19,542 nucleotides of DNA, taken from assembly GCA_003602535.1 (NCBI GenBank), contig QQSA01000020.1:1-19542 (forward strand), given 5' to 3'. Below, in pieces: positions 1-7,548 of this stretch (positions within the stretch are counted from its first letter, which is position 1; each line of letters opens with the position of its first letter). Below the pieces are notes generated by a model. The model had not been told where the DNA came from. It worked only from the letters and a program-made list of their open reading frames with translations, and did no database searches. A program made the translations under genes and the position numbers. The stretch comes from Candidatus Poseidoniales archaeon. Lineage in GTDB: Archaea > Thermoplasmatota > Poseidoniia > Poseidoniales > Poseidoniaceae.

Positions 1-771
1 CAATCTGTATCTGAGGTCCCATTCACACAGCAGATAAACCTCAAACCAGCACTGATTTCTCGATTTGATGTAATTTGGCTATTGACGGACCAGCCCGCAG
101 CAGATCATGATACTATGATTGCGAATCATATCATGAATAATAGAGCCAATTCTACACCTGAGATTTTGATTGATCAAGGCAGTGCAGTAGATCCTACAAA
201 GTCTGCTGCTAACGACGGACTTGACGAAAACAAAGGAATTGTAAATAGGGAGTTGATTAGAAAATACGTCGCATTTGCTAAGCGAACAATACATCCAAAA
301 TTGAGTTCGGAAGCTCGCGATGCCTTAAGAGAATATTATGTTGAAACAAGGAGAAAGGGCGGAGAGTCCCACGATTCAATATCGATTTCAGCAAGGGCAA
401 TCGAAGGACTTTATCGCTTGGCGCAAGCATCTGCAAGAGTGCGCTTGTCCGAAGAGGCAACCATCGAGGATGCTGAACGTTCCATACGATTGACACGATT
501 TTGGCGTCATGAATTAATGGGTGAAAATTTCGATGAAACCACACTACAGTCTGGTAAGAAAGCAACAGCAAGAAACCGCGAGAGAACAATTCTCGAAATC
601 GTTAGAAGATTACACGTAGAAACAGGCCAAGTCGTATCACTAAACGATGTTTTGACCGAAGCCGGAAGAAGCGACATTGCTCGTGATGCAGCAGAAGATT
701 TGATCGACGCACTTTGTAGGGATGGAAGATTAATGCGACCGGGTGGATATGAGACACTACAACCGGTCTGA
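1..771 (+). CDS. mcm: Replicative DNA helicase MCM, C-terminal part (5' end outside window)
   Basis: The reading frame is open from base 1, so this is a 256-residue C-terminal fragment. MCM forms the hexameric ring that unwinds DNA at the replication fork. Visible in the fragment: the sequence INLKPALISRFDVIW (residues 12-26) is the end of the AAA+ core with the arginine finger in SRFD (Arg21). It is followed by the lid with RKYVAFAKR and IHPKLSSEARDALREYYVE. Then comes the sensor-2 helix region (ISISARAIEGLYRLAQASAR) and VRLSEEATIEDAERSIRL, all standard MCM text. The last ~80 residues look like the archaeal winged-helix tail (RERTILEIVRRL...DLIDALCRDGRLMRPGGYETL). No intein or frameshift is seen in this part. 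The Walker A and B motifs must lie upstream of the window. The gene is 40 nt from gatE on the same strand, so co-transcription is likely. A TTG at 82 is not a true start because the MCM homology begins upstream of it. Confidence 0.95.
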   Translation, partial: QSVSEVPFTQQINLKPALISRFDVIWLLTDQPAADHDTMIANHIMNNRANSTPEILIDQGSAVDPTKSAANDGLDENKGIVNRELIRKYVAFAKRTIHPKLSSEARDALREYYVETRRKGGESHDSISISARAIEGLYRLAQASARVRLSEEATIEDAERSIRLTRFWRHELMGENFDETTLQSGKKATARNRERTILEIVRRLHVETGQVVSLNDVLTEAGRSDIARDAAEDLIDALCRDGRLMRPGGYETLQPV

Positions 772-780
772 TACGATGTG

Positions 781-794
781 CTCATATCGATGAG
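781..794 (+). other. Short inverted repeat between mcm and gatE
   Basis: CTCAT-ATCG-ATGAG is a perfect 5-bp dyad with a 4-nt centre, in the 40-nt gap between the mcm stop and the gatE start. It lies 17 nt before the gatE ATG and 7 nt before its ribosome binding site. It could be a weak hairpin in the leader, or chance. Five base pairs are too few to call a terminator, and no T-run follows. Confidence 0.25.
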
Positions 795-801
795 GCTCTA
801 C

Positions 802-808
802 AGGTGGT
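802..808 (+). promoter_or_regulatory. Ribosome binding site of gatE
   Basis: AGGTGGT lies 3-4 nt before the ATG at 812 and complements the 3' end of archaeal 16S rRNA. It supports 812 as the start of gatE. Confidence 0.6.
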
Positions 809-811
809 AAC

Positions 812-2803
812 ATGGAACCAGAAGGAGATGTGGGAACTCCTGCATTGTTAGACCCAGAAGGTCTTGGTTTCATGTGCGGAATTGAGGTTCACCAACAATT
901 AGCTACAGGCAAATTGCATTCTAGGCAACCAGGAGTATTGCACGACATAACAATCGACACATTACCTGCAGATTGGCCTAGATTTAACCGCCGCCTCCGC
1001 TCCGCAAGTGGGGAAGGAGGTGCGGTTGATGTTGCAGCAAGATTCGAATCCCGTCGAAATCGTTCATTCGTCTATTGCCAGTCTCCAAATTCTGGATTGA
1101 TTGAACTCGATGAACAGCCACCACTTCCACACGATAGCGATGCTTTGGATATTTCACTAACAGTCTCAGGAATGATTGGAGCACACCCGGTTCCACTATT
1201 ACAGACAATGCGGAAAACAGTAGTCGATGGTTCGAATACAAGTGGGTTCCAACGAACCACTCTTGTTGCTACGAATGGAGTTTTGGAAACCGAAGGAGGA
1301 CCAGTAGGAATAGATGTATTGTGTCTTGAAGAAGACAGTGCACGTAAACTGGATAGTACTTTGACTCCTGAAGGAGAAGTCGTAACCTGGAACTTAGATC
1401 GTTTGGGTATTCCGTTGATAGAAATTGCAACCGCTCCAGATGTTAAGAACCCAAATCATGCTAAGCAAACCTCGATTGCATTAGGCAGGACGCTGAGAGA
1501 TACTCGAAGGGTTCGAAGGGGATTAGGCAGCATCCGTCAAGATCTGAATGTTTCAATAATGTGTGGAGATAGAGTTGAGATCAAAGGTTGTCAGGATTTA
1601 GATTGGATTCCTAAGATAATAAGATGTGAAATGGCTAGGCAATTACACTTTTATCGCCTTGCAAATAAACTGAGGTCAAATCATGGATTGCCGGCATTAT
1701 CTAGTGATAGGAGAATAGAATCACCATCAGTCCATACTGAAGTTTCAAATTTACTTGAATTACGATTGGTTGACGTTAGCACGGCATTCGCTTCCTGCGA
1801 ATCCAAGAGAGTAAAATCGGGCTTGGAATCTAATTCTGTAATGCTAGCCTTACCTTTGCCCGGGTTTGAGGGATTGATTGGAGTGAAGGAATTCGATGCT
1901 GATGGTGCACAGATGCCTCGATTAGGGAGAGAGCTTGCAGGAGCGGCTAAACTAGCAGGAGTCGCAGGCGTATTCCACTCTGATGAATTACCCGCATATG
2001 GGATCGACCAAAACTGCGTTGACTCAACCAGAGAACTATTGGAAGGAGTAGATGCTTTCGTGTTATGTTTGGCGCCAAAATGGCAAGCCGAATTAGCATT
2101 AGAAAGTGTCCTCAATCGTGCAAGACAAGCATTTGATAGAATCTCTCAAGAAGTTCGCAATGTTGTAATCAAAAAAGGTTCTCCAGAGGATGGTACAACT
2201 ACACCAATGCGCCCCCTTCCTGGTGGCGCCAGAATGTACCCTGAAACAGACATCCCTCCAGTTACAATAACCTCACAACATTGGCAAGAGGTACTAAACA
2301 ATCTTCCAATGAATCAAACCGAGCGATTAGAAAGGTTACAAGAATTCAAGATTAGCGAGGACCAGATTAAACAATTATTGTCAAGAGAATTGGATGATCA
2401 CTTTGTTGCTCACAACCAAGGTCTTCCTCCAAAAGCATGGGCGACAATGCTTCTTGAGAACGACGGTGAAGTTAGTTTGATGGCTCTAGTTCTTGCTGCT
2501 AAAGAAGCAGGACATGTAACACGAGAAGGAATGACTAAGCTTATCGAAGAATTTTCCGGAATGAATCCTAGTTTGGATGAAATTGCAATCAAAGCAGAAG
2601 AATTAGGAATCAAACCAGCAGATACTGGAGATTTACTGTCAATCGTCGAAAAGGTTGTCGATAGCAGACTAGATTTCGTCAAGGAACGCGGCATGGGCGC
2701 ATTAGGGCCTCTAATGGGATTAGTGATGAAAGAATGCGGCGGCGCTGCTGATGGCAAACAGGTTAGTGCACTCTTACGAGAAGTGATTATGAGGCATTCT
2801 TAA
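812..2803 (+). CDS. gatE: Glu-tRNA(Gln) amidotransferase subunit E
   Basis: This 663-aa protein is the archaeal tRNA-dependent amidotransferase subunit that, with GatD, converts Glu-tRNA(Gln) to Gln-tRNA(Gln) in the cytoplasm. Visible hallmarks: GIEVHQQLATGKLHS (residues 23-37); RSFVYCQSPNSGLIELDEQPP region (84-104); LGIPLIEIATAPD (198-210); RRVRRGLGSIRQDLNVSI of the GatB/GatE cradle. An AspRS-like insertion domain (roughly 280-420) follows, which distinguishes GatE from GatB. Next come RPLPGGARMYPETDIPPVT and a helical YqeY-like tail from about residue 510. Length is slightly above the usual ~620-640. The ATG at 812 is chosen because of the AGGTGGT site just upstream. GatD is not in the window, although the two genes are adjacent in some archaea. 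The stop codon shares one base with the next start (TAATG). Identification is secure. Confidence 0.96.
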   Translation: MEPEGDVGTPALLDPEGLGFMCGIEVHQQLATGKLHSRQPGVLHDITIDTLPADWPRFNRRLRSASGEGGAVDVAARFESRRNRSFVYCQSPNSGLIELDEQPPLPHDSDALDISLTVSGMIGAHPVPLLQTMRKTVVDGSNTSGFQRTTLVATNGVLETEGGPVGIDVLCLEEDSARKLDSTLTPEGEVVTWNLDRLGIPLIEIATAPDVKNPNHAKQTSIALGRTLRDTRRVRRGLGSIRQDLNVSIMCGDRVEIKGCQDLDWIPKIIRCEMARQLHFYRLANKLRSNHGLPALSSDRRIESPSVHTEVSNLLELRLVDVSTAFASCESKRVKSGLESNSVMLALPLPGFEGLIGVKEFDADGAQMPRLGRELAGAAKLAGVAGVFHSDELPAYGIDQNCVDSTRELLEGVDAFVLCLAPKWQAELALESVLNRARQAFDRISQEVRNVVIKKGSPEDGTTTPMRPLPGGARMYPETDIPPVTITSQHWQEVLNNLPMNQTERLERLQEFKISEDQIKQLLSRELDDHFVAHNQGLPPKAWATMLLENDGEVSLMALVLAAKEAGHVTREGMTKLIEEFSGMNPSLDEIAIKAEELGIKPADTGDLLSIVEKVVDSRLDFVKERGMGALGPLMGLVMKECGGAADGKQVSALLREVIMRHS

Positions 2804-4443
2804 TGAGACGAAGTTTGATTTTAGTTTGTCTCATTTTGTGCTTGTTGATTCCTTCCTCAACTGGCGCAGATAAACATTCTAGCTCTTGGGAAATTAATTT
2901 GGAAAACGGTTATATCACGACAAAACCAATCATTGTAGATGATCAAGTAATTGTTAGAACATCCGGATTTTGGACTGGAGAAGAACGCCCTCATGTCTAC
3001 GCATTCGATATTGAGACGGGTGATGAAAACTGGCAATTTAAGGGTGAAAATTCTACCAATCACGACATGAGTCCTCTGCTGTATGTGGATGCTGGTGAAG
3101 GCGAATGTGGTTCATGGAATGAGATGGTTTTGGTAGGATGGACCGATGGACTTTTGACAGCCATAGACATCTATTCAGGCTCATTATTATGGCAATTACA
3201 GACCGAATCAGAGTCTTATGGGATAACAGGAGCAATGGCCATTGATGGAGACGATGTTGTTGTTCCTACTGGAAAAGGACTGTCGAAGGTTTGCTTGAGT
3301 GATGGCACAGAATCATTGAGAGTGGAACTACCTGAATTAGGATGGAGAAATGGAGTAACTGTAACTGAAGAAAACTATCTTTTGGGAAATGAGAACGGTG
3401 TTCTGAATACCATATCTAAACAAGGCACAGTTAGCAATCTAACCATTGGGGAAGGCAAGATTAGACATGCGCCTATCGTCACAGATGCTGGTGTATTAAT
3501 TCATTTACAAACAGGCACTGGATCTGAAATCTATCTAAATCAACAATTAATATTGGAAGAAGGTTATTCTCCTGCAATACCGCTGTTAGTCAATCAAGAC
3601 GTATATCTTGGGACTAGCTCCAATCTAATTTGGTTTGATTGTTCCATCAACTGTAGTTTGGTGGGTAAGTCTGGTTTCAGTACTAATGGAGAGATTTCCT
3701 ACAACCATTTCAATGATACAATTTGGTTTCCAAATAATTCTCCTCAAGGAGGATGGGGCGTAGGGTTTCCTGGAGCAGGTATAGTGACCTATTCTACTGT
3801 ACACGACACCTACACTACGGCAGGGGTTGCTTTTGGCGCCAATGGAGAAATGGCATTTGGAAATGATAATGGAATACTGATGGTGTTCTTGCCGGACGTT
3901 TCACTAAGTGATTCTGAAAAAGAAGAGTCAGAATCCGATATTGATGAGGGATATTTACTACATTCGCTGATTGTAGTATTATGTGTAACAATGTTCTTTT
4001 TTCAAATAATAAAGAACAATAAAATGGCGACGAAGATTGGGTTACTACTACTTCTAGTGATTATGATATTCATTTTACCTGATGTTTCGAATTTTTGGTC
4101 ACAGGAAGTTGATACATTAGAAGATCCGCCAGGAGATTGGGATGAATCTTGGCCAGAAGAATGGCAAGGCACCCAAGTCATTGTATTCGAATTACCTGAT
4201 GGAGAAGTTGCAATCGGTGGATTTAGCGATTATGAAAATGTTGAGGATTTGACTGATGTTGCCGCTCAAGAATCGAACATCACAATTGTGAAGGAGTCTT
4301 ACGATTTTGGGACTTGGATCGTCTCTTTCAATAATATCCAAGGCGAGGGTTGGGAATTCACAGTCGATGGCAAGCGGTCTTCTGTTGGAATGACTGAAGC
4401 AAAACTTTCAGAAGACAGTGTTGTACGATGGTCTCCAGCGTGA
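2803..4443 (+). CDS. Exported PQQ-like beta-propeller protein with two membrane helices and a transcobalamin-like (DUF4430-type) C-terminal domain
   Basis: 546 aa. Residues 1-21 form a signal peptide (MRRSLILVCLILCLLIPSSTGA). About 28-365 has PQQ/quinoprotein-like blades: YAFDIETGDENWQF (66-79), LTAIDIYSGSLLWQL (118-132), WTDGLL. An acidic linker (368-382) leads to two hydrophobic helices (about 385-402 and 411-426) joined by a basic loop KNNKMATK. By the positive-inside rule this loop is cytoplasmic, so both the propeller and the C-terminus face outside. Residues ~446-546 match the DUF4430/transcobalamin beta-domain pattern: VIVFELPDG, then SYDFGTWIVSFNNIQGEGWE (499-518), FTVDGKRSSVGMTEAKL and ending VVRWSPA. 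The family resemblance is to the cobalamin-contacting C-terminal domain of intrinsic factor and transcobalamin. The gene lies directly upstream of an ECF S component, suggesting a ligand-capture partner. Ligand identity (cobalamin or another) is inference. Confidence 0.75.
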   Translation: MRRSLILVCLILCLLIPSSTGADKHSSSWEINLENGYITTKPIIVDDQVIVRTSGFWTGEERPHVYAFDIETGDENWQFKGENSTNHDMSPLLYVDAGEGECGSWNEMVLVGWTDGLLTAIDIYSGSLLWQLQTESESYGITGAMAIDGDDVVVPTGKGLSKVCLSDGTESLRVELPELGWRNGVTVTEENYLLGNENGVLNTISKQGTVSNLTIGEGKIRHAPIVTDAGVLIHLQTGTGSEIYLNQQLILEEGYSPAIPLLVNQDVYLGTSSNLIWFDCSINCSLVGKSGFSTNGEISYNHFNDTIWFPNNSPQGGWGVGFPGAGIVTYSTVHDTYTTAGVAFGANGEMAFGNDNGILMVFLPDVSLSDSEKEESESDIDEGYLLHSLIVVLCVTMFFFQIIKNNKMATKIGLLLLLVIMIFILPDVSNFWSQEVDTLEDPPGDWDESWPEEWQGTQVIVFELPDGEVAIGGFSDYENVEDLTDVAAQESNITIVKESYDFGTWIVSFNNIQGEGWEFTVDGKRSSVGMTEAKLSEDSVVRWSPA

Positions 4444-4474
4444 AGTTCAAGTCTTGAACACTCTACCGCTGTCC

Positions 4475-5134
4475 ATGGTACTAACCGACGGGGTCCACGG
4501 CCCAACACTCGCCCCTGTCGAATTATTGGTTGTCAATATCGCTTTGATAAGCATATCATTCATCCTTTTATGCAGGCCAACGCACTCTCCAAAAAGAGAG
4601 ATTCTTGTATTAACAAGTATTACAGTTGCCGCCGCAGCGAGTCGAATTTTACTCGAACCATTGCCGAATGTTCAACCTCTCACTGTAATGTGTTTAGTGA
4701 TGGGCGCAACTTTGGGTGCCCGTAGAGGAATGGCATTTGCAATCATTGCTACAATGTTATCCAATCTTGTCTTGTCACACGGTTTGTGGACACTATTCCA
4801 AGCAAGTGGCTGGGCAGCAGTCGCATTTGCCGGCTCTCGCCTTAGACTTGTAGTTGACAATGTTGTTTATATGAAGCGATTATCTATCACAGCAGTAATT
4901 GCATCTGTATTGTTTGACTGGTGGGTTTCATTATCCATAATAACAACCGGAACAACATTTTCTGAATTTATGATTTATCTATTGAATGGATTACCTTTCG
5001 ATGCATTGCATGCTGTAGCCAGTTTGGTTACTGTATTCTGGATCGCACCTTGGCTTGCTAATTTGGTCTATGAAGAGACTGCACAACTTGCACAGCCAGA
5101 GGTAATTGGTGAGGCTGATGTCATCTCCGCTTAA
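4475..5134 (+). CDS. ECF transporter S component (vitamin/micronutrient-binding membrane subunit)
   Basis: About 219 aa, with 5-6 hydrophobic segments. S components bind a vitamin or metal in the membrane and are driven by an EcfT-EcfA module. Seen here: TM1 VELLVVNIALISISFILL; then SITVAAAASRILLEPLPNVQ with the small-residue helix and PLPNVQP turn typical of one S-component family. The stretch CLVMGATLGARRGMAFAIIA, a conserved SNLVLSHGLWTLFQASGWA and a further G/A-rich helix AAVAFAG follow the same pattern. Start choice is uncertain: GTG at 4418 would overlap the preceding gene by 26 nt and add 19 residues; ATG at 4475 begins just before the first membrane helix. Neither has a clear ribosome binding site. 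No EcfT or EcfA gene is in the window, so a shared module elsewhere, or solitary function, must be assumed. The adjacent DUF4430-type surface protein points to cobalamin or a similarly captured ligand (inference). Confidence 0.8.
   Translation: MVLTDGVHGPTLAPVELLVVNIALISISFILLCRPTHSPKREILVLTSITVAAAASRILLEPLPNVQPLTVMCLVMGATLGARRGMAFAIIATMLSNLVLSHGLWTLFQASGWAAVAFAGSRLRLVVDNVVYMKRLSITAVIASVLFDWWVSLSIITTGTTFSEFMIYLLNGLPFDALHAVASLVTVFWIAPWLANLVYEETAQLAQPEVIGEADVISA
5108..5114 (+). promoter_or_regulatory. Ribosome binding site of pth2
   Basis: GGTGAGG, 3 nt before ATG 5118, lies inside the end of the upstream ECF S gene. It favours 5118 over the later in-frame ATG at 5145 and over the TTG at 5106. 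The spacing is a little short. Confidence 0.45.
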
Positions 5135-5486
5135 TGAAGTCACCATGGTCCTCGTGACCCGCGATGACCTGAAGCTGTCGAAAGGCAAACTTGCCGCTCA
5201 ATGTTCACACGCAGCTGTAAATTGTGCAATTCTGGCTAAGAAAAAAGCAGCTAGATTGTACGAACGCTGGAATAATGTAGGGGCGCGCAAAATTGTACTA
5301 CGTGCTGATGATGAACCACACCTTCGACAATTGTATGCTAAGGCGTTAGCAGGAGGACTTGTGTGTTCATTAATCAAAGATGCAGGACATACTGAAATTC
5401 CTCCAGGGACAGTCACAGTTCTTGGAATTGGACCATCGCCTCGTTCGGCTGTTGATGCAATAACCGGTGACCTGAAACTGCTTTGA
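5118..5486 (+). CDS. pth2: Peptidyl-tRNA hydrolase, type II (archaeal/eukaryotic Pth2)
   Basis: 122 aa, full length for the family. It hydrolyses the ester bond of prematurely released peptidyl-tRNA, recycling tRNA in the cytoplasm. Visible signature: LVTRDDLKLSKGKLAAQCSH (residues 12-31) with the conserved lysine and histidine, followed by AAVNCAI. Then VLRADDEPHL and the catalytic-side block LIKDAGHTEIPPGTVTVLGI (about 85-104), with the conserved Asp88 and Thr98, ending GIGP. The gene overlaps the ECF S component by 17 nt and is followed after 22 nt by the threonine aldolase, so it sits mid-operon. Archaea use Pth2 rather than the bacterial Pth, in line with an archaeal source. Confidence 0.95.
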   Translation: MSSPLNEVTMVLVTRDDLKLSKGKLAAQCSHAAVNCAILAKKKAARLYERWNNVGARKIVLRADDEPHLRQLYAKALAGGLVCSLIKDAGHTEIPPGTVTVLGIGPSPRSAVDAITGDLKLL

Positions 5487-5508
5487 GTGAAAGCGGCGTG
5501 GACTGTTC

Positions 5509-6549
5509 ATGCGCGAGTATCCATCTGACCGTGTAGATGTGCGAAGCGACACAGTAACCAAGCCTACTGCGGCTATGCGTGCAGTAATGGAAAGAGCAGA
5601 AGTCGGAGACGATGTTCTTGGAGATGACCCAACAGTGAATGAACTTCAAAACCGTCTAGCACAGATGTTTGGAAAAGAGGCAGGACTATTCGTTGCTAGT
5701 GGGACTATGTCAAATGCCATCGCACTGAGAACACATACCGTACCTGGCGACGAAATCGTATGTGACAAAACCGCTCATATTTACAAATATGAAGGCGGAG
5801 GATATGCGGCATTATGCGGAGTATCCATCTCTCTGGTAGAAGGTGAAGGTGGGCTTATGACAGCATCTCAGGTGAAATCTGCAATACGTAAAGCAGAAGG
5901 TTCTGGCTCACATTATCCTGATGGCAAATTAGTTTGTGTTGAGAATACTTCTAATCTTGGAGGAGGCGCTTGCTATACCCAAGAGGCGTTAGATGAAATC
6001 GCAGCAGTAGCTAAAGAAAATGACTGTGCAACTCATATCGACGGCGCTAGAATATTCAATGCTTCAATTACTACTGGCGTAGATGTTGCACGAATGTGCA
6101 GAGATTATGATTCAGTATCAATATGTTTGTCGAAAGGACTCGGGGCACCAGTGGGGTCCGTTCTTGTTGGCTCTCAAGAATTCATCAACAAGGCTCATCG
6201 CTGGAGAAAAATGTTCGGAGGAGGATGGAGGCAAGCTGGTGTTCTTGCGGCTGCAGGATTGTATGCATTGGACAACCATGTAGATCGATTGGCAGAAGAC
6301 CATGCACGCGCAAGAAGAGTAGCTGAAGCAATAGATGCAATGGACAACTTTAGTGTCGATTTAGAAGCGGTCCAATCGAATTTAGTTTATGTCAATTGTA
6401 ACATTCCTGCTGCTGATGTAGTGGCTTCTTTAGCAGAATATGGTATCGATATGTTTGATTTACCATATAATAGGGTTAGAGTCGCAATTCACCTTCATAT
6501 TACAGATGAAGATGTTGACCGAATTATTGCTGCTTTCGCTGCACAATAA
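5509..6549 (+). CDS. ltaE: Low-specificity L-threonine aldolase (PLP enzyme)
   Basis: 346 aa, fold type I PLP enzyme of the threonine aldolase / beta-eliminating lyase family. It cleaves L-threonine or L-allo-threonine to glycine and acetaldehyde. Hallmarks: DVRSDTVTKPTAAMRAVM (residues 10-27) and EVGDDVLGDDPTVNELQ. Also FVASGTMSNAIALRTH for the PLP phosphate, ENTSNLGGGACY, and HIDGARIFNA with the aspartate that contacts the pyridine nitrogen. The Schiff-base lysine is Lys209 in CLSKGLGAPVGS. GGGWRQAGVLAAAGLYAL follows, as in the family. It begins 22 nt after pth2 without an obvious ribosome binding site and is probably the last gene of the operon. Its final 26 nt overlap the end of the convergent gene on the minus strand. 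Confidence 0.94.
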   Translation: MREYPSDRVDVRSDTVTKPTAAMRAVMERAEVGDDVLGDDPTVNELQNRLAQMFGKEAGLFVASGTMSNAIALRTHTVPGDEIVCDKTAHIYKYEGGGYAALCGVSISLVEGEGGLMTASQVKSAIRKAEGSGSHYPDGKLVCVENTSNLGGGACYTQEALDEIAAVAKENDCATHIDGARIFNASITTGVDVARMCRDYDSVSICLSKGLGAPVGSVLVGSQEFINKAHRWRKMFGGGWRQAGVLAAAGLYALDNHVDRLAEDHARARRVAEAIDAMDNFSVDLEAVQSNLVYVNCNIPAADVVASLAEYGIDMFDLPYNRVRVAIHLHITDEDVDRIIAAFAAQ

Positions 6550-7447
6550 TGGCAGCAAACATTGTCAGCGCCAGTACTGGCAACAAACCGATACTTGGCA
6601 AAACACCATCTTCATCAGAGTCTTCCTCTTCGACAGAATCTTCGGAATTATCCTCTTCTTCTGCGTCAATGACCTTTGGCAGAATTACTTCATGGATCAG
6701 ATGGATTTCTAAATCGTTATCGTCGTATGCACTGGGCAAGGTAATTTCCATTGTTCCAGTTTGGTTTTCACCTAGTTCAATTATAGCTCTAACACTCTCA
6801 TGGTAGTAGTTTTCTCCATTACTGCCGTCAGGGAAATAAGCCAAGTCCTCAACCACCCATATAGATGATTTAATTGTGCTATTCGCAGGGAAATTTGACA
6901 TGTCAACATTTAGATTCCATGCTACTACTCCACTCATATTTCCTTCATCTGGTATCCATCCCAATGAAGAGAAACCACTGCCAATATCCAGATAGTTCTG
7001 AAGGTTAGCGTTGTAATCGTCTTGTAATGAATCGCTTGCAGGTACGCTTCCAACCTGTTGTATTGTACCGTTGAAAATTACGGTTGGAGGTATTCTTTGT
7101 TCATATCTTTCAATCCACCGCTCATCTCCTTCTTGGGAACCAAGAGGGTCTTCATTTTCTGAAATGAATCTATGGAAATGGTATTGTTGCATGTGATTGG
7201 TTTCTTCAACATCATCTAGAGCATGTTCGACTTCGACACAATTTGTACACCAAGTCGCGGTGTAATCTTCAACAATTGCAGGGAGCTCAGAAAATTCGAG
7301 GGTAATATTTGCAGATGAAGTGGCATTGATTTGGACACCACCAAAGACGGCCCCTACTTCATCCAACCTTTCTGGAGCTCCTGCTTGGGATGTTGGAATT
7401 GTAGAAATCCCTAGAAGAAGCACAACAAGAATAATTCGGGTTCGCAT
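6524..7447 (-). CDS. Secreted, C-terminally anchored thioredoxin-fold protein
   Basis: 307 aa. A signal peptide is seen at residues 1-22 (RIILVVLLLGISTIPTSQAG). A thioredoxin-like domain follows, with the redox motif ATWCTNCVEVEHAL (Cys67, Cys70), a strand YHFHRFI, and the cis-proline turn RIPPTVIFNG (about 118-127). Residues ~155-258 form a beta-rich domain of unrecognised type (SSLGWIPDEGNMSGVVAWNL...EIHLIHEVILPKV). An acidic stretch (261-281) precedes a last hydrophobic helix (about 283-302) and RKQQ. This tail resembles a membrane anchor or an archaeosortase-style sorting tail, but no PGF motif is present. Probable role: disulfide exchange or repair on the cell surface; the partner is unknown. 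Sequence on the coding strand before the ATG contains only a weak AGG. Divergent from the helicase-nuclease operon. Confidence 0.72.
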   Translation of the reverse strand: MRTRIILVVLLLGISTIPTSQAGAPERLDEVGAVFGGVQINATSSANITLEFSELPAIVEDYTATWCTNCVEVEHALDDVEETNHMQQYHFHRFISENEDPLGSQEGDERWIERYEQRIPPTVIFNGTIQQVGSVPASDSLQDDYNANLQNYLDIGSGFSSLGWIPDEGNMSGVVAWNLNVDMSNFPANSTIKSSIWVVEDLAYFPDGSNGENYYHESVRAIIELGENQTGTMEITLPSAYDDNDLEIHLIHEVILPKVIDAEEEDNSEDSVEEEDSDEDGVLPSIGLLPVLALTMFAAIIVQRKQQ

Positions 7448-7548
7448 AAACCTGCGACACTTTACTCGTTTTCAATAGTTTGTCTAAGGATTTACGCGTG
7501 GGTTCAAGAACCACCGTCACCGAGTTGGTCCGTTAGGCGGACAACCCG
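7448..7548. promoter_or_regulatory. Divergent intergenic region with two dyads
   Basis: About 100 nt separate the start of the minus-strand thioredoxin-like gene from the plus-strand nuclease operon, so promoters for both should lie here. TATTGAAAAC-like AT-rich DNA on the minus strand and TTTACGCG at 7491 on the plus strand are the only weak TATA candidates. A perfect dyad GGTTC-AA-GAACC spans 7501-7512 and a larger imperfect hairpin spans 7524-7545. No RNA gene is recognised. Confidence 0.4.
7524..7545 (+). other. Hairpin directly before the helicase-nuclease operon start
   Basis: GTTGGTCCG-TTAGG-CGGACAAC can fold into an 8-bp stem with one bulged G and a 5-nt loop. It ends 3 nt before the ATG at 7549 and occupies the position where a ribosome binding site would be. 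It could limit translation initiation, or be an operator. Alternatively, translation could begin downstream, e.g. the in-frame ATG at 7588. Folding has not been computed. Confidence 0.35.

Noticed and set aside
1..63. Intein or frameshift in the MCM fragment
   Set aside because: The frame runs smoothly through INLKPALISRFD with normal MCM text on both sides; no intein motifs are seen in the visible part.
1681..2115. 144-codon minus-strand frame inside gatE
   Set aside because: It lies fully within a well-conserved gene, and the translation is low in recognisable structure.
4418..4475. Possible frameshift joining the propeller/DUF4430 gene to the ECF S component
   Set aside because: The first protein ends naturally after the conserved VVRWS strand of its C-terminal domain, and the second has a complete first membrane helix after ATG 4475, so two separate genes fit better.
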